Shown: one piece after another, positions 55,086-64,000 of the stretch
How positions within the stretch are numbered: position 1 is the first letter of the stretch
Layout of the letters: every line of letters begins with the position of its first letter
DNA from: Arthrobacter sp. NicSoilC5
GTDB taxonomy: Bacteria; Actinomycetota; Actinomycetes; Actinomycetales; Micrococcaceae
Direction: 5' to 3'
Assembly: GCF_019977395.1 (NCBI RefSeq)
Contig: NZ_AP024660.1
Coordinates: forward strand, 744,001 to 808,000
DNA: 64,000 nt
The notes under the pieces: generated by a model
The model's database searches: none
What the model was told of the DNA's origin: nothing
What the model saw: the letters and a program-made list of their open reading frames with translations, nothing else
Made by a program: the position numbers and the translations under genes

Positions 55086-56153
55086 TTAGAAGTCGATGCC
55101 CTTGACCAGCGTGACGAACTGTTCCTTGATCTGCTCTTCGGTGGGCCCCTGCGGTGAAATCAGGAGCTGTGCGGTGAAAATTGCCATGTTGTTGCCGCGT
55201 GCCACCATCAAGGTCATGGAGGTGACCGGAACGCTGCTTTCCGGCCTGAGGGACTTCGGTCCGCCCGGATTTGAGCTGATAATGAGCGTTGCTTTGTCGC
55301 CAACGCCCTGGATGTTTTGTCCATGCGGCGGCAAAATGCCGGACAGCAGGGACGCGCCGCCTTCGTGGAGTTCGATGGCGAACACGAGCGAGTCCGGACC
55401 GGGTGTGCCCAACGCGCCAAAGCGGTACCGGCAGCTGCCCTCCCCCGGGAGAACCTGCGCCTGGGTGGTGGTACCAAAGGCCTGCTTGAGGGCATCAGCA
55501 CTGACCAGGGCGCATACGGGGCTGTTTGTGGACGTCTGCGGACCGGTAGATGGCGCCGGCGGAACCCGAAGTTCAGTGCCGTTGCCCCACCCGGCCTCGA
55601 CAGCCGCCTGCGCCAGGGCGTGTGCGGACACGTTGCCGTCCGGTACCGGGGTTCCTGCTGCGATGGGCGGCATTGCCACGATGCGGAGGTCAAGGGATTC
55701 CTGGCCCTTGACGGCCTTAAGCACGGTGTTCGCCGATGCCCCGCCGGGCTCGCCGCGGAACCATCCCGTTCACTGCATGCAGGCGAAGTCCCCAATGCCA
55801 TCCACCACAGAGCAGTCGGGGGCCTTTTTCGCGTCGGTGATGTCGGCGGCCGATGCGGGCGAGATGAGCGAGACGGAGAGCGCAAGGACCTTCTCGTACT
55901 TGCTCATGTAGCTGCACAGATAGGCCGGGCTTCCCGCCGGTTTCCCGTTTTGCCCCATCTGGACCAGGCCGAGATCGACCTTGGCAGCGATGGCAGGCGT
56001 GATCAGGTCGCAGGCCGGGTTCGGCGATCCGCTTGACGGGGCTTGGGTGGGCGATGGCTGGCGGCTTTCCTGTCCGCACCCGGCCAGGACGAGAGCCAGT
56101 AGGGCCGGGAGCGCAAGGACGGCCCGGAAAGTGCGAATTCCGTGAACACGCAT
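55086..56153 (-). pseudogene. Lipoprotein gene interrupted by an in-frame TGA
   Basis: Two stretches lie in the same frame. The first (127 residues, starting MRVHGIRTFRAVLAL with lipobox LAGC) ends at a TGA at 55770-55772; the second runs from there to 55086 without a further stop. Reading through gives a continuous two-domain lipoprotein: both halves share the pattern CxLxTxxIxxK...CSY/CRY...GIGDxA/GVGDKA of DUF3558-like repeats. A single TGG-to-TGA change would explain it. The second half has no good start of its own. Either the gene is dead, or the stop is a sequencing error or a recent mutation. The first half alone could still be exported. Confidence 0.7.
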
Positions 56154-56299
56154 GCTGGTCCTCCGGCCCCCAAACTGCCGTCCCGAACCGAAACGGCGAC
56201 GCTGATGCGAACGCTACGGATCCCGGTGAACTCCCACCAGAGGCCAAGGACCCGGCGAAAGACCTGCGGGCGCTCAGCCTGCGTGGAGGCCTGCGGGCC

Positions 56300-56331
56300 C
56301 CCACCTGCCAGGGCTTACCCTGGCAGGTGGG
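56300..56331 (-). terminator. Hairpin at the end of degV
   Basis: CCCACCTGCCAGGG and its complement form a 14-bp perfect stem with a 4-base loop that contains the degV stop codon. There is no T-run, but the stem is very stable. Confidence 0.55.
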
Positions 56332-57331
56332 AGCCGGTGGTCCTGCCAACAATCACCGCAAGGACCCCAAGGCCGGCGTGCGCTGCCAGGACCGCGGGAA
56401 GGGAACTGATCTGGGCCGGTGGGCACTGTGGAAGGGCCGCCTCGAGGCGCACCGCCAGGCTCTCCGCTTCCTCAGGATTGCCGAAGTGGTGGACGGCCAG
56501 GACCACGGAGTCGCCGGGATGCGCCTCCGCCTCCGCCACCACGATTTCCTCAAGCCGGGCCACAGCCCTGGCACCTGAGCGCACCTTTTCCAGCGGAACT
56601 ATCCTGCCGCCGTCGACCGCCAGAATTGGTTTGATGGCGAGCATGGTCCCCAGGAGCGACGCCGCCGCCCCGATCCGCCCGCCGCGGCGCAACTGCTCAA
56701 GGGTGGGCACGTAGAAGAAGACCTTGGTGCGTGCTGCCTGGGCCGTTGCCGCGCCGGCCACCGCGGACCGGTCACCGCCGGCTGATGCTGCTTCCACCGC
56801 TGCCTGTACGGCCATGCCCTGCGCCATGCCCACGGTTCCCGTGTCCACCACGTCCACAGGAATCCCCACCCTGGCCGCAGCCAGGCGCGCGGCGTCCGCG
56901 GTGCCGGAAAGTCCGCCCGAGATGTGGATCGAAACGATCGCTTCGTATCCCCGGAGTTCAGCGGCCCGGTAGGCCTGCTCAAACTGCCCGGGTGAAGGCC
57001 TGGACGTCTTGACCGGCGTCCCGGCGGCCAGGGCCACGGCGATGGTCTCCAGGATGTCGTCTTCGCCCTCACCGTAGATTTCAGCGCCGACCATGACAGG
57101 CATCGGAGTCACCGTCAGGATCCCGTCCCGCGGCAGTCCGGCAACGTAGTCCGCAGGCAGGGCAGCAGCAGAGTCCGTGACGACGGCGGTGCGGGCGACA
57201 GGGCTGGCACCCGGACGCCGTGTTCCCGGCCGGGCCGCAGGACGGAGGCCCGACAGCCGGGCACGGACCCAAGGCCAGGCGGCGGCGTTACTGTCGGGCA
57301 AGGGGCCTCCTGGAGACGCTGTCCGGCTCAA
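56315..57331 (-). CDS. DegV family fatty-acid-binding protein
   Basis: This protein of about 338 residues has the DegV core: AVVTDSAAALPADYVAGL (about residue 48) with the phosphate-binding serines, SRPSPGQF, ISGGLSGTADAARLAA and DTGTVGMAQG. DegV proteins bind fatty acids and in some bacteria act as FakB for fatty-acid kinase. The start is doubtful: TTG at 57331 gives a 45-residue proline-rich lead but has no clear ribosome-binding site; GTG at 57268 is another option. The gene follows leuS on the same strand, with a hairpin between them. Confidence 0.85.
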   Translation of the reverse strand: MSRTASPGGPLPDSNAAAWPWVRARLSGLRPAARPGTRRPGASPVARTAVVTDSAAALPADYVAGLPRDGILTVTPMPVMVGAEIYGEGEDDILETIAVALAAGTPVKTSRPSPGQFEQAYRAAELRGYEAIVSIHISGGLSGTADAARLAAARVGIPVDVVDTGTVGMAQGMAVQAAVEAASAGGDRSAVAGAATAQAARTKVFFYVPTLEQLRRGGRIGAAASLLGTMLAIKPILAVDGGRIVPLEKVRSGARAVARLEEIVVAEAEAHPGDSVVLAVHHFGNPEEAESLAVRLEAALPQCPPAQISSLPAVLAAHAGLGVLAVIVGRTTGSHLPG

Positions 57332-57334
57332 CCG

Positions 57335-57369
57335 GCACCGGCCGCCGGAAAGTTTCCGGCGGCCGGTGC
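57335..57369 (-). terminator. Hairpin after leuS
   Basis: A 17-bp perfect stem (GCACCGGCCGCCGGAAA) with a very small loop lies 20 bases after the leuS stop. It lacks a T-run but is extremely stable; it probably ends or processes the leuS mRNA. Confidence 0.55.
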
Positions 57370-57388
57370 ATCACTGCGGGTGCAGCAA

Positions 57389-59914
57389 CTAGGCCGGAAC
57401 GATGTTGACCAGCTTAGGCGCCCGGACGATCACCGTGCGGATGCCCCGGCCATCCATTGCGCGCTGGACGTTCTCCGACGCCAGTGCCAGTTCGCGCAGC
57501 TCGTCTTCGGAGACGTCCGGGGACACCTCCAGCCGGTCGCGGACCTTGCCCTGGACCTGGACGACGGCGGTGACCGTGTCCTGGACCAGCAGGGCGGGGT
57601 CGTGGGACGGCCAGCCGGCGTTGGCAACCGATGCAGGGTGGCCCAGCAGGTTCCACATGTCCTCGGCGGTGTACGGCGCGAACAGGCTGAGGATCACGGC
57701 AACCGCCTCCGCGGCCTCGCGGACTGCGGGATCCGCTGCGCCCGCACCGGAGTCGATCGCTTTGCGGGTGGCGTTAACCAGCTCCATGAGCTTGGCCACC
57801 ACCACGTTGAACTTGTTGGCGTCCAGGAGTTCGGCGGCATCGGCGATGGTGCGGTGCGTTACCGAACGCAGCCCGCGGTCTCCGGCGGCGGCATCCACTC
57901 CAGGTTCACTGGTGACGTCCTGTGCCAGGCGCCAGGCCCTGGCCAGGAACTTGGCGGAACCGGACGGCGACACGTCGGCCCAGTCCACGTCGTCCTCGGG
58001 CGGGGACGCGAACACCATCGTCAGGCGGACAGCGTCCACGCCGTACTTGTCCAACTGCTCGCCGAGGTCAACGCCGTTGCCCAGGGATTTGCTCATCGCC
58101 TTGCCGCCGTTGAGCACCTGGCCCTGGTTCAGCAGCGCACTGAACGGTTCGTCGGCATCGATCATGCCGAGGTCGTGGATGACCTTGGTGAAGAAGCGTG
58201 CGTACAGCAGGTGGAGGATGGCGTGCTCCACGCCGCCCACGTACTGGCCCACCGGCATCCAGTCATTGATCTTCTGCGGATCGAAGGGCCCCTCGGTGTA
58301 ATGCGGGGAGACGAAGCGCAGGAAGTACCAGGACGAGTCCACGAACGTGTCCATGGTGTCGGTGTCCCGCTTGGCGGGCCCGTGGCAGGTGGGGCATTCC
58401 ACATTGACCCAGGACTCCGCCGCAGCCAGCGGCGAGGTGCCCTTCGGTGCAAGGTCCTCACCACGGAGGTCCGCGGGCAGGGTAACGGGCAGCTGCTCAT
58501 CAGGCACGGGGACTTCACCGCAGGACGGGCAGTGGATGATGGGGATGGGGGTGCCCCAGAAGCGCTGGCGGCTCAGCAGCCAGTCGCGGAGCCGGAAGTT
58601 CACGAACTTCTCGCCGGTACCCTGCTGTTCCAGCATGGCAATGGCGGCAGGAATGGCCTCAGCCTTGGGCAGGCCGTCCAGCGCGCCGGAGTTGATCAGG
58701 GTGCCCTCGCCCGCTGTCGCGGTGCCGGAGACGGCCGGGTCTTCTTCGCCGGTGTCCAGGACAGCGCGGACCGGCAGGTCGAAGGTCTTGGCGAAGTCGA
58801 GGTCGCGCTGGTCGTGGGCCGGGACGGCCATGATGGCGCCCGTACCGTAGTCCGCCAGGACGTAGTCGGCGGCCCACACGGGCAGCTTCTCCCCGTTCAG
58901 CGGGTTGATGGCGTAGCGGCCGGTGAAGACGCCGGTCTTCTCGCGTTCCGTCGACTGGCGTTCGATTTCCGAGAGTGCCTTGACCCGTTCACGGTATTCG
59001 TCCAGGGCCGCGGCGTGTTCGTCCGTGACAAGTTCGACGGCGAGCGGCGCGTCCGCAGCGACCACGAAGAACGTTGCCCCGTACAGGGTGTCCGGGCGGG
59101 TGGTGAAGACCGTGACGTCCTTGGCGGGCCTGCCGCCATCGGCCTCGATCACGAAGTTCACGTGCGCACCCTCGGAGCGGCCGATCCAGTTCTTCTGCAT
59201 GGCCAGGACGCGTTCGGGCCAATGGCCGCGGAGCTCGTCCATGTCATCCAGCAGGCGGTCCGCGTAGTCGGTGATCTTGAAGTACCACTGGTTCAGGGAC
59301 TTCTTGGTGACGGTGGTGCCGCAGCGCTCGCAGGCGCCGTTGACAACCTGCTCGTTGGCCAGGACGGTCTGGTCCTTGGGGCACCAGTTGACCGGGGAGT
59401 TCTTCCGGTATGCCAGGCCACGCTCGTAGAAGCGCTTGAACAGCCACTGCGTCCAGCGGTAGTACCCGGGATCGGAAGTGTGCAGGCGGCGCGACCAGTC
59501 GGCGGAGATGGCGTACCGCTTGAAGGAGGCTGCCTGGGTGTCGATGTTGGCGTACGTCCACTCGCTGGGGTGGGCGTTGCGCTTGATGGCAGCGTTCTCC
59601 GCAGGCAGGCCAAAGGAGTCCCAGCCGATGGGATGCAGGACGTCGTAGCCCTTCTGACGCAGGTAGCGGGCCACCACGTCGCCCATGGCGAACGCCTCGG
59701 CGTGGCCCATGTGCAGATCGCCCGACGGGTACGGGAACATGTCAAGCACGTAGCGGCGCTCCCGCGACCCGTCGTCCACCGGGGTGAAGACCTTGAGGTC
59801 GTCCCACACCTGGGGCCATTTGGCCTCCATGGCGGCGAAACTGTAGGTGCCCTCTTCAGGCTCCGCCGATACTGTTGTTGCTGTTCCGGTCTCTGTCTCC
59901 GGCTGAACGCCCAC
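57389..59914 (-). CDS. leuS: Leucyl-tRNA synthetase
   Basis: This class I synthetase of about 841 residues charges tRNA-Leu. The HIGH-type motif is in [14 protein letters not shown], the large editing domain (CP1) follows, and the signature lysine loop reads AMSKSLGNG instead of the textbook KMSKS. Zinc ligands are in CERCGTT and CPSCGEVP. I chose the GTG at [11 protein letters not shown], with AGAGGG 5 bases upstream; a longer frame to 60004 is possible but runs through a terminator hairpin. The upstream leader carries a leucine-rich peptide and a terminator, so expression is probably attenuated. Confidence 0.95.
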   Translation of the reverse strand: MGVQPETETGTATTVSAEPEEGTYSFAAMEAKWPQVWDDLKVFTPVDDGSRERRYVLDMFPYPSGDLHMGHAEAFAMGDVVARYLRQKGYDVLHPIGWDSFGLPAENAAIKRNAHPSEWTYANIDTQAASFKRYAISADWSRRLHTSDPGYYRWTQWLFKRFYERGLAYRKNSPVNWCPKDQTVLANEQVVNGACERCGTTVTKKSLNQWYFKITDYADRLLDDMDELRGHWPERVLAMQKNWIGRSEGAHVNFVIEADGGRPAKDVTVFTTRPDTLYGATFFVVAADAPLAVELVTDEHAAALDEYRERVKALSEIERQSTEREKTGVFTGRYAINPLNGEKLPVWAADYVLADYGTGAIMAVPAHDQRDLDFAKTFDLPVRAVLDTGEEDPAVSGTATAGEGTLINSGALDGLPKAEAIPAAIAMLEQQGTGEKFVNFRLRDWLLSRQRFWGTPIPIIHCPSCGEVPVPDEQLPVTLPADLRGEDLAPKGTSPLAAAESWVNVECPTCHGPAKRDTDTMDTFVDSSWYFLRFVSPHYTEGPFDPQKINDWMPVGQYVGGVEHAILHLLYARFFTKVIHDLGMIDADEPFSALLNQGQVLNGGKAMSKSLGNGVDLGEQLDKYGVDAVRLTMVFASPPEDDVDWADVSPSGSAKFLARAWRLAQDVTSEPGVDAAAGDRGLRSVTHRTIADAAELLDANKFNVVVAKLMELVNATRKAIDSGAGAADPAVREAAEAVAVILSLFAPYTAEDMWNLLGHPASVANAGWPSHDPALLVQDTVTAVVQVQGKVRDRLEVSPDVSEDELRELALASENVQRAMDGRGIRTVIVRAPKLVNIVPA

Positions 59915-59999
59915 TGCTGCCCTCTTCTGTTCTGTTACGGCATCTGTGCTGCCATAACGGCCTGATCCTCCTGCTGCCGGCCCGGCGCCATGCCCCGGA

Positions 60000-60029
60000 C
60001 ACACAAAAGCCCCTCTCCATGGAGGGGCT
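60000..60029 (-). terminator. Terminator of the leuS attenuator
   Basis: On the minus strand AGCCCCTC pairs with GAGGGGCT around a 6-base loop, followed by TTTTGTGTGT. It lies between the leuS leader peptide and the leuS coding region, so it acts as a conditional stop rather than an end-of-gene terminator. Confidence 0.75.
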
Positions 60030-60063
60030 GCCGCTCAGCTGTCCGATAATCGGAGCCGGCGGC
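60030..60063 (-). promoter_or_regulatory. Upstream hairpin of the leuS attenuator
   Basis: Between the leader-peptide stop and the terminator, the minus strand can fold as GCCGC...GCGGC enclosing TCCGATTATCGGA. It may pause polymerase or compete with the terminator, as in classic attenuators. The pairing was worked out by eye only. Confidence 0.4.
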
Positions 60064-60089
60064 TAACTAAGCAGAAGGATCGCACGCAT
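60063..60089 (-). CDS. leuS leader peptide (MRAILLLS)
   Basis: This eight-residue frame ATG-TAG contains three consecutive leucine codons (CTT CTG CTT) plus an isoleucine codon. It precedes a hairpin and an intrinsic terminator, which in turn precede leuS. When charged tRNA-Leu is scarce, ribosomes would stall here and change the folding of the leader. The peptide resembles the leuA leader in this window. A TAAAGT element ends 6 bases before the ATG, so the leader is probably translated from a leaderless 5' end. Confidence 0.65.
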   Translation of the reverse strand: MRAILLLS

Positions 60090-60095
60090 GGATCT

Positions 60096-60101
60096 ACTTT
60101 A
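60096..60101 (-). promoter_or_regulatory. -10 element of the leuS transcript
   Basis: TAAAGT on the minus strand, 4 of 6 matches to TATAAT, ends 6 bases before the leader-peptide ATG. No clear -35 is present. Confidence 0.4.
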
Positions 60102-60202
60102 GCGCACCGGCACGTCCCCCGCCTCAGCCAGGCCGAACGGCCCTTTGCATTGGCCGGGGCAAGTGCGCATGATCGTCCCACAACGTTGGGAGGCGGCACA
60201 CC

Positions 60203-61720
60203 ATGTCAGAGGAAACCACCGCCGGGCCTGCTGAAGGACAGCCCCTCTCCCTGTGGCTGGCAACCGCCGGCGCCACCGATTTCCCGCAACTTCATGGCAC
60301 CGTGGAAGTGGACGTGGCAGTCATCGGCGGAGGCATCGCCGGGCTGACCGCAGCACTGGCCCTGAAACGTTCGGGACACTCGGTGGCAGTCCTGGAGGCC
60401 GGCCGGATCGGCACGGGCGTCACTGGCCACACCACCGGCAAGGTGACCTCACTGCACCGCCTCGCCTACACGGACCTGCAGCGCAGTCACGGCGTTGCAG
60501 CGGCCAGGAGCTATGGATTGGCGAACCAGGCGGCGGTGGAGTACATCGGTGCGGTGGTGGACGCTGAGAACATTTCCTGCGGTTTCCGCCGGGTCGCCAA
60601 CTACACCTTTGCCGCAGGCCCTGACGCGCTGCCACAGGTGCGGGCCGAAGCCGGGCTTGCGGCGGACCTCGGCCTTCCGTCAACGTTCACCGTCGACGTT
60701 CCCCTGCCGTTTCCCGTAGCCGGTGCCGTACGGTTTGACGGCCAGGCCCAGATCCATGCCGTCCAGTACCTCCAAGGGCTCGCCGGACGGGTGGACGGAA
60801 ACGGCAGCTTCGTCTTCGAACGCACCCGTGCACTGGAGCTGCGCGAGGGCCGTCCCGTCACGGTGGCCGCCGCCGACGGCACCGTGCTCGCCCGGGATGC
60901 GATTGTGGCCACGAATGTTCCCTTCGCCGACCACGGCCGATTCGAAGCACTCTGCCGGCCGCACCGCTCCTACATCGTCGCCGCGCCGATCGATACCCCT
61001 CCCCTGGACGCCACCTTCATCAGCGCGGATGAGCCCATGCGTACGCTGCTGACGGTCCGCCTCAACGGGGTGACGTACCTGCTGACGGGCGGCGAGGGCC
61101 ATCCCGCGGGCACGCAGGTAGACCCGGCACCGCGCCAGGCGAGCCTGGCCCGTTATGCGCGCGTCCAGTTCGGGGCCGGCGGCGTGGCCTACCGTTGGTC
61201 CACCCAGGACGCGCTGCCCCTCGACGGCGTGCCCTACGCCGGGCCCCTGAACCCGGACAGCCGGCACGCGTTCATCATCACGGGCCTGCGTAAGTGGGGC
61301 CTGACCAACGGTACGGCCGCGGCGCTGATGCTGGCGGATCTGCTCAACGGCACGCCCAATGAGTGGGCGGCCCTGTTTGACACCAACCGTGCGACGTCGC
61401 GGGCCGCCACGGCCCCAGGGCCACCAGCAGCGCCCGGGGACACCGTTCCCCGGCAAAAGGCCGCACGCCGGACAGCGGACCTTGCTCCCGGCGACGGCAC
61501 TGTCATTGAAACGGACGGGACCAGCACCGCGTGCTACCGGGATCCTGCAGGACAGGTCCACGCGGTGTCCGCGACCTGCACCCATCTTGGCTGCACTGTC
61601 GGATTCAACCGGGAAGACCGCACGTGGGACTGCCCCTGCCATGGCTCCCGCTTCGATGTGGACGGCAAAGTCATCCAGGGGCCGGCCACCGAGGACCTGC
61701 CGGGGCGCCCTGCGCCGTGA
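60203..61720 (+). CDS. FAD-dependent oxidoreductase with C-terminal Rieske domain
   Basis: This 505-residue fusion protein has an N-terminal DAO-type flavin domain with VDVAVIGGGIAGLTAALALKR and GHTTGKVTSLHRL, a middle substrate-binding section, and a C-terminal Rieske 2Fe-2S domain with CTHLGC and CPCHGSRFDVDG. This architecture is known from Bacillus YhfW and related proteins whose substrate is not established. There is no signal peptide. The ATG has GGGAGG upstream. It is divergent from leuS and converges with glpK; no operon partner suggests a substrate. Confidence 0.88.
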   Translation: MSEETTAGPAEGQPLSLWLATAGATDFPQLHGTVEVDVAVIGGGIAGLTAALALKRSGHSVAVLEAGRIGTGVTGHTTGKVTSLHRLAYTDLQRSHGVAAARSYGLANQAAVEYIGAVVDAENISCGFRRVANYTFAAGPDALPQVRAEAGLAADLGLPSTFTVDVPLPFPVAGAVRFDGQAQIHAVQYLQGLAGRVDGNGSFVFERTRALELREGRPVTVAAADGTVLARDAIVATNVPFADHGRFEALCRPHRSYIVAAPIDTPPLDATFISADEPMRTLLTVRLNGVTYLLTGGEGHPAGTQVDPAPRQASLARYARVQFGAGGVAYRWSTQDALPLDGVPYAGPLNPDSRHAFIITGLRKWGLTNGTAAALMLADLLNGTPNEWAALFDTNRATSRAATAPGPPAAPGDTVPRQKAARRTADLAPGDGTVIETDGTSTACYRDPAGQVHAVSATCTHLGCTVGFNREDRTWDCPCHGSRFDVDGKVIQGPATEDLPGRPAP

Positions 61721-61787
61721 CGTGCCCGCACGCTGCCGGCCGAACCCGGCCTGGCACAAATCCCGGAAAGGTCCGCCGGACACGGCA

Positions 61788-61821
61788 GGGGCCGCCCTGC
61801 CTTTCCAGGCAGGGCGGCCCC
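61788..61821. terminator. Hairpin between the FAD/Rieske gene and glpK
   Basis: GGGGCCGCCCTGCCT and its complement form a 15-bp perfect stem with a TTCC loop between two converging genes. No T-run follows on either side, but the position favours termination. Confidence 0.65.
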
Positions 61822-61836
61822 GAGGTGTGAAGGACG

Positions 61837-63351
61837 TTACCTGACGTCCTCGTCCACCCACTCCATGGACTTGGTGACGGCCTTCTTCCAGAGACGCATC
61901 TGGCGTTCCTGTTCGGCCTTGTCCATCTGCGGCTCCCAGCGCTTGTCCTCGGACCAGTTGGCCGAGCACTCGCCCAGGTCCTTCCAGAACCCGACGGCCA
62001 GGCCTGCCGCGTAGGCAGCCCCCAGCGCCGTGGTCTCAATGACCTTGGGACGGATGACCGGGACGCCAAGGATGTCCGCCTGGAACTGCATCAGGGCGTC
62101 ATTGGCAACCATGCCGCCGTCGACCTTCAGCTCGCTCAGCGGCACGCCCGAGTCAGCGTTGACCGCGTCCAGCACCTCGCGGGTCTGGAACGCGGTGGCC
62201 TCCAGCGCTGCGCGGGCGATGTGGTTCTTGTTGACGAACCGGGTCAGGCCCACAATCGCACCCCGCGCGTCGGAGCGCCAGTACGGGGCGAACAGGCCGG
62301 AGAACGCCGGGACGATATACACGCCGCCGTTATCCTTGACCGACGCGGCAAGGGTTTCCACCTCGGGGGCGCTGCTGATCATGCCCAGGTTGTCACGCAG
62401 CCACTGGACCAGTGAACCGGTGACGGCGATGGACCCTTCCAGGGCATAGTGCGGTTTGGCGTCGCCCAGCTTGTAGCCCACCGTGGTGAGGAGCCCGTTC
62501 TTCGAGTGGACGATTTCCTCGCCCGTGTTGAAGATCAGGAAGCAGCCCGTGCCGTAGGTGTTCTTCGCTTCGCCGGCGTCAAAAGCGGCCTGGCCGAAGG
62601 TTGCGGCCTGCTGGTCGCCCAGGATGCCCGCAACCGGTGTCTCGCGGAGCAGCTGGGAGCTGTGCACGGTGCCGTACACCTCAGAGGAGGACTTGATCTC
62701 CGGCATCATGCTGCGCGGTACGCCAAAGATGCCGAGGATCTCGTCATCCCACTGCAGGGTTTCCAGATCCATGAACAGGGTGCGGGACGCGTTGGTGACG
62801 TCGGTGACGTGGACGCCGCCGTCGACACCGCCCGTCAGGTTCCACAGGACCCACGCGTCGGTGTTGCCGAAGACCAGGTCCCCGGCCTCTGCCTTTTCCC
62901 TGGCGCCGTCAACGTTGTCCAGGATCCACTTGATCTTGGTGCCGGAGAAGTAGGTGGCCAGCGGCAGGCCCACCTTCTGTTTGAAGCGGTCTGCCCCGCC
63001 GTCCTTGGCCAGCTGGTCCACGATGTCCTGGGTGCGGGTGTCCTGCCACACGATGGCGTTGTAGACCGGCTTGCCCGTGGTCTTGTCCCACACCACGGCG
63101 GTTTCGCGCTGGTTGGTGATGCCGACGGCGGCAATATCGTGCCGCGTCAGGTTCGCCTTTGAGAGGGCCGAACCGATGACCTCACGGGTGTTGTTCCAAA
63201 TCTCAGCGGCATCGTGCTCCACCCAGCCGGCCTGCGGGAAGATCTGCTCGTGTTCCATCTGGCCGGAAGAGACGATCGCGCCGCTGTGGTCGAAGATGAT
63301 GGCGCGGGTGCTGGTGGTGCCCTGGTCAATGGCGATTACGTACTGGTTCAT
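61837..63351 (-). CDS. glpK: Glycerol kinase
   Basis: This 504-residue kinase phosphorylates glycerol to glycerol-3-phosphate. The N-terminal [47 protein letters not shown] and the C-terminal [19 protein letters not shown] are diagnostic of the FGGY family. The ATG has AAGGACG upstream. It follows the glycerol facilitator gene by 42 bases on the same strand, forming a glpF-glpK operon. Confidence 0.97.
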   Translation of the reverse strand: MNQYVIAIDQGTTSTRAIIFDHSGAIVSSGQMEHEQIFPQAGWVEHDAAEIWNNTREVIGSALSKANLTRHDIAAVGITNQRETAVVWDKTTGKPVYNAIVWQDTRTQDIVDQLAKDGGADRFKQKVGLPLATYFSGTKIKWILDNVDGAREKAEAGDLVFGNTDAWVLWNLTGGVDGGVHVTDVTNASRTLFMDLETLQWDDEILGIFGVPRSMMPEIKSSSEVYGTVHSSQLLRETPVAGILGDQQAATFGQAAFDAGEAKNTYGTGCFLIFNTGEEIVHSKNGLLTTVGYKLGDAKPHYALEGSIAVTGSLVQWLRDNLGMISSAPEVETLAASVKDNGGVYIVPAFSGLFAPYWRSDARGAIVGLTRFVNKNHIARAALEATAFQTREVLDAVNADSGVPLSELKVDGGMVANDALMQFQADILGVPVIRPKVIETTALGAAYAAGLAVGFWKDLGECSANWSEDKRWEPQMDKAEQERQMRLWKKAVTKSMEWVDEDVR

Positions 63352-63393
63352 AATGACGTCCTTGTCTTGTTGTTCGAACTGGGTGCCGGGGGT

Positions 63394-64000
63394 TTAGGAA
63401 GCGGCGGTGACGATGATCGGGGCGATCCGGGCAACAACTCCGGCCAGGGCGCCGCCGACAAGCGGCCCCACCACCGGAATCCAGGAGTAGCTCCAGTCAC
63501 TGGAGCCCTTGCCCTTGATGGGAAGCACTGCGTGGGCAATGCGGGGTCCGAGGTCACGGGCGGGGTTGATGGCGTAGCCGGTGGGGCCGCCGAGGGATAC
63601 ACCGATGCCGACCACGAGCAGTGCAACGGCCAGCGGGCCGAGCCCCGAGGGGGTGCCACCGAGGGTGAGGATGACGAAGACCAGGACAAAAGTGCCGATG
63701 ATCTCGGTGATCAGGTTCCAGGGGGTGGACCGGATGGCCGGGCCGGTGGAAAAGGTCCCGAGCTTGCCGGCAGGCTCCGGCTCGTCATCGAAGTGCTGCT
63801 TGTAGGCCAGCCAGCAGACCACGGCGCCGAGGAAGGCGCCCAGAAGCTCGCCCCCAAAGTAGGTCAGGGTGGAGGCGAAGTCGACGGCGACTCCCGGAGC
63901 GTATTCCGGCTTGCCGTTGAGCAGCAGGCCGAGGGTGACGGCCGGGTTGAGGTGCGCGCCCGACTTGGCGGCGACGAAGACACCCGCGAAGACGGCGATT
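63394..64000 (-). CDS. glpF: MIP family channel / glycerol uptake facilitator (5' end outside the window)
   Basis: The last 200 or so residues of an aquaglyceroporin are present: the first half-pore motif is in [15 protein letters not shown], the second in [15 protein letters not shown], and the membrane helices [20 protein letters not shown] and [19 protein letters not shown] lie between. The aspartate after the second NPA fits glycerol facilitators better than water channels. It is translated just upstream of glpK. The N-terminus lies beyond the end of the window. Confidence 0.92.
   Translation of the reverse strand, partial: IAVFAGVFVAAKSGAHLNPAVTLGLLLNGKPEYAPGVAVDFASTLTYFGGELLGAFLGAVVCWLAYKQHFDDEPEPAGKLGTFSTGPAIRSTPWNLITEIIGTFVLVFVILTLGGTPSGLGPLAVALLVVGIGVSLGGPTGYAINPARDLGPRIAHAVLPIKGKGSSDWSYSWIPVVGPLVGGALAGVVARIAPIIVTAAS

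Noticed and set aside
55770..55772. TGA in the lipoprotein gene as a selenocysteine codon
   Set aside because: No convincing SECIS-type stem-loop directly follows, lipoproteins of this kind are not known selenoproteins, and a simple TGG-to-TGA change explains the stop.
57389..59914. AMSKS instead of KMSKS in LeuRS as a defective enzyme
   Set aside because: The second lysine and serines of the loop are intact and the remaining motifs are complete, so it is probably a lineage-typical variant, not damage.
57380..59965. 861-codon open frame antisense to leuS
   Set aside because: It is the mirror of a high-GC coding frame: the composition is artificial (Val/Gly/Arg-rich), it has no family features, and leuS on the other strand is unambiguous.
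60000..60101. T-box riboswitch before leuS
   Set aside because: The leader is only about 180 bases long and has no visible T-box sequence or specifier stem; a Leu-codon leader peptide fits better.

Overview
The window looks like ordinary chromosomal backbone of a high-GC actinobacterium, most likely Micrococcaceae of the Arthrobacter/Pseudarthrobacter type. Supporting evidence: RbpA, an actinobacterial four-subunit cytochrome oxidase with a diheme QcrC and the QcrCAB complex, a HrcA/CIRCE system, a GntR/UTRA (DasR-like) regulator facing HPr, many GTG starts, and the gene families DUF3043, DUF3054 and DUF3097. I see no prophage, transposase, integrase, CRISPR array, rRNA or tRNA.

Layout. 1-8.3 kb: end of a HelY-like helicase, an amidohydrolase, a polyprenol-phosphate mannosyltransferase, rbpA, an NfeD/SPFH membrane pair, an RlmA-like methyltransferase, peptide deformylase and a SnoaL-like protein. 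8.3-11.5 kb: the one clear specialised-metabolism locus, a type III polyketide synthase followed by a class I methyltransferase and a FAD hydroxylase. This is the gene logic of phenolic-lipid or alkyl-quinone pathways. 11.6-13.3 kb: small proteins, including a 49-residue membrane protein. 13.3-24 kb: trpD, then respiration (ctaE-qcrC-qcrA-qcrB; ctaC-ctaD-ctaF on the other strand) around the gntR/ptsH pair, and erpA. 24-35.7 kb: M20 dipeptidase, DUF3043, pyrD, alpha/beta hydrolase, recO-uppS, leuA, M13 peptidase and an LCP ligase. 35.7-50 kb: the overlapping phoH-ybeY-corC-era operon, a GerMN lipoprotein, hrcA-dnaJ-rsmE, lepA-hemW, a solitary PemK/MazF-like protein and rpsT. 50-57.3 kb: comEA-comEC-holA, two lipoprotein loci (one interrupted by an in-frame stop) and degV. 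57.4-64 kb: leuS, a FAD/Rieske fusion, and glpF-glpK.

Regulation is the most rewarding layer. Both leucine genes, leuA and leuS, are preceded by tiny reading frames with runs of leucine codons and then hairpins, so both look attenuated by leucyl-tRNA supply. The two leader peptides resemble each other, (V/M)RA(E/I)LLL(L)S. About a dozen genes have a TANNNT -10 element (CATAAT in one case) exactly 6-7 nt before the start codon and no Shine-Dalgarno sequence, the signature of leaderless mRNAs. A dre-like palindrome lies between gntR and ptsH, a CIRCE element lies before hrcA, and a SigR/SigH-type promoter lies before rbpA.

All calls come from reading the sequence and from knowledge of the families; no database search was run. 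Start codons were chosen from ribosome-binding sites, family N-termini and operon overlaps, and doubtful ones are flagged.
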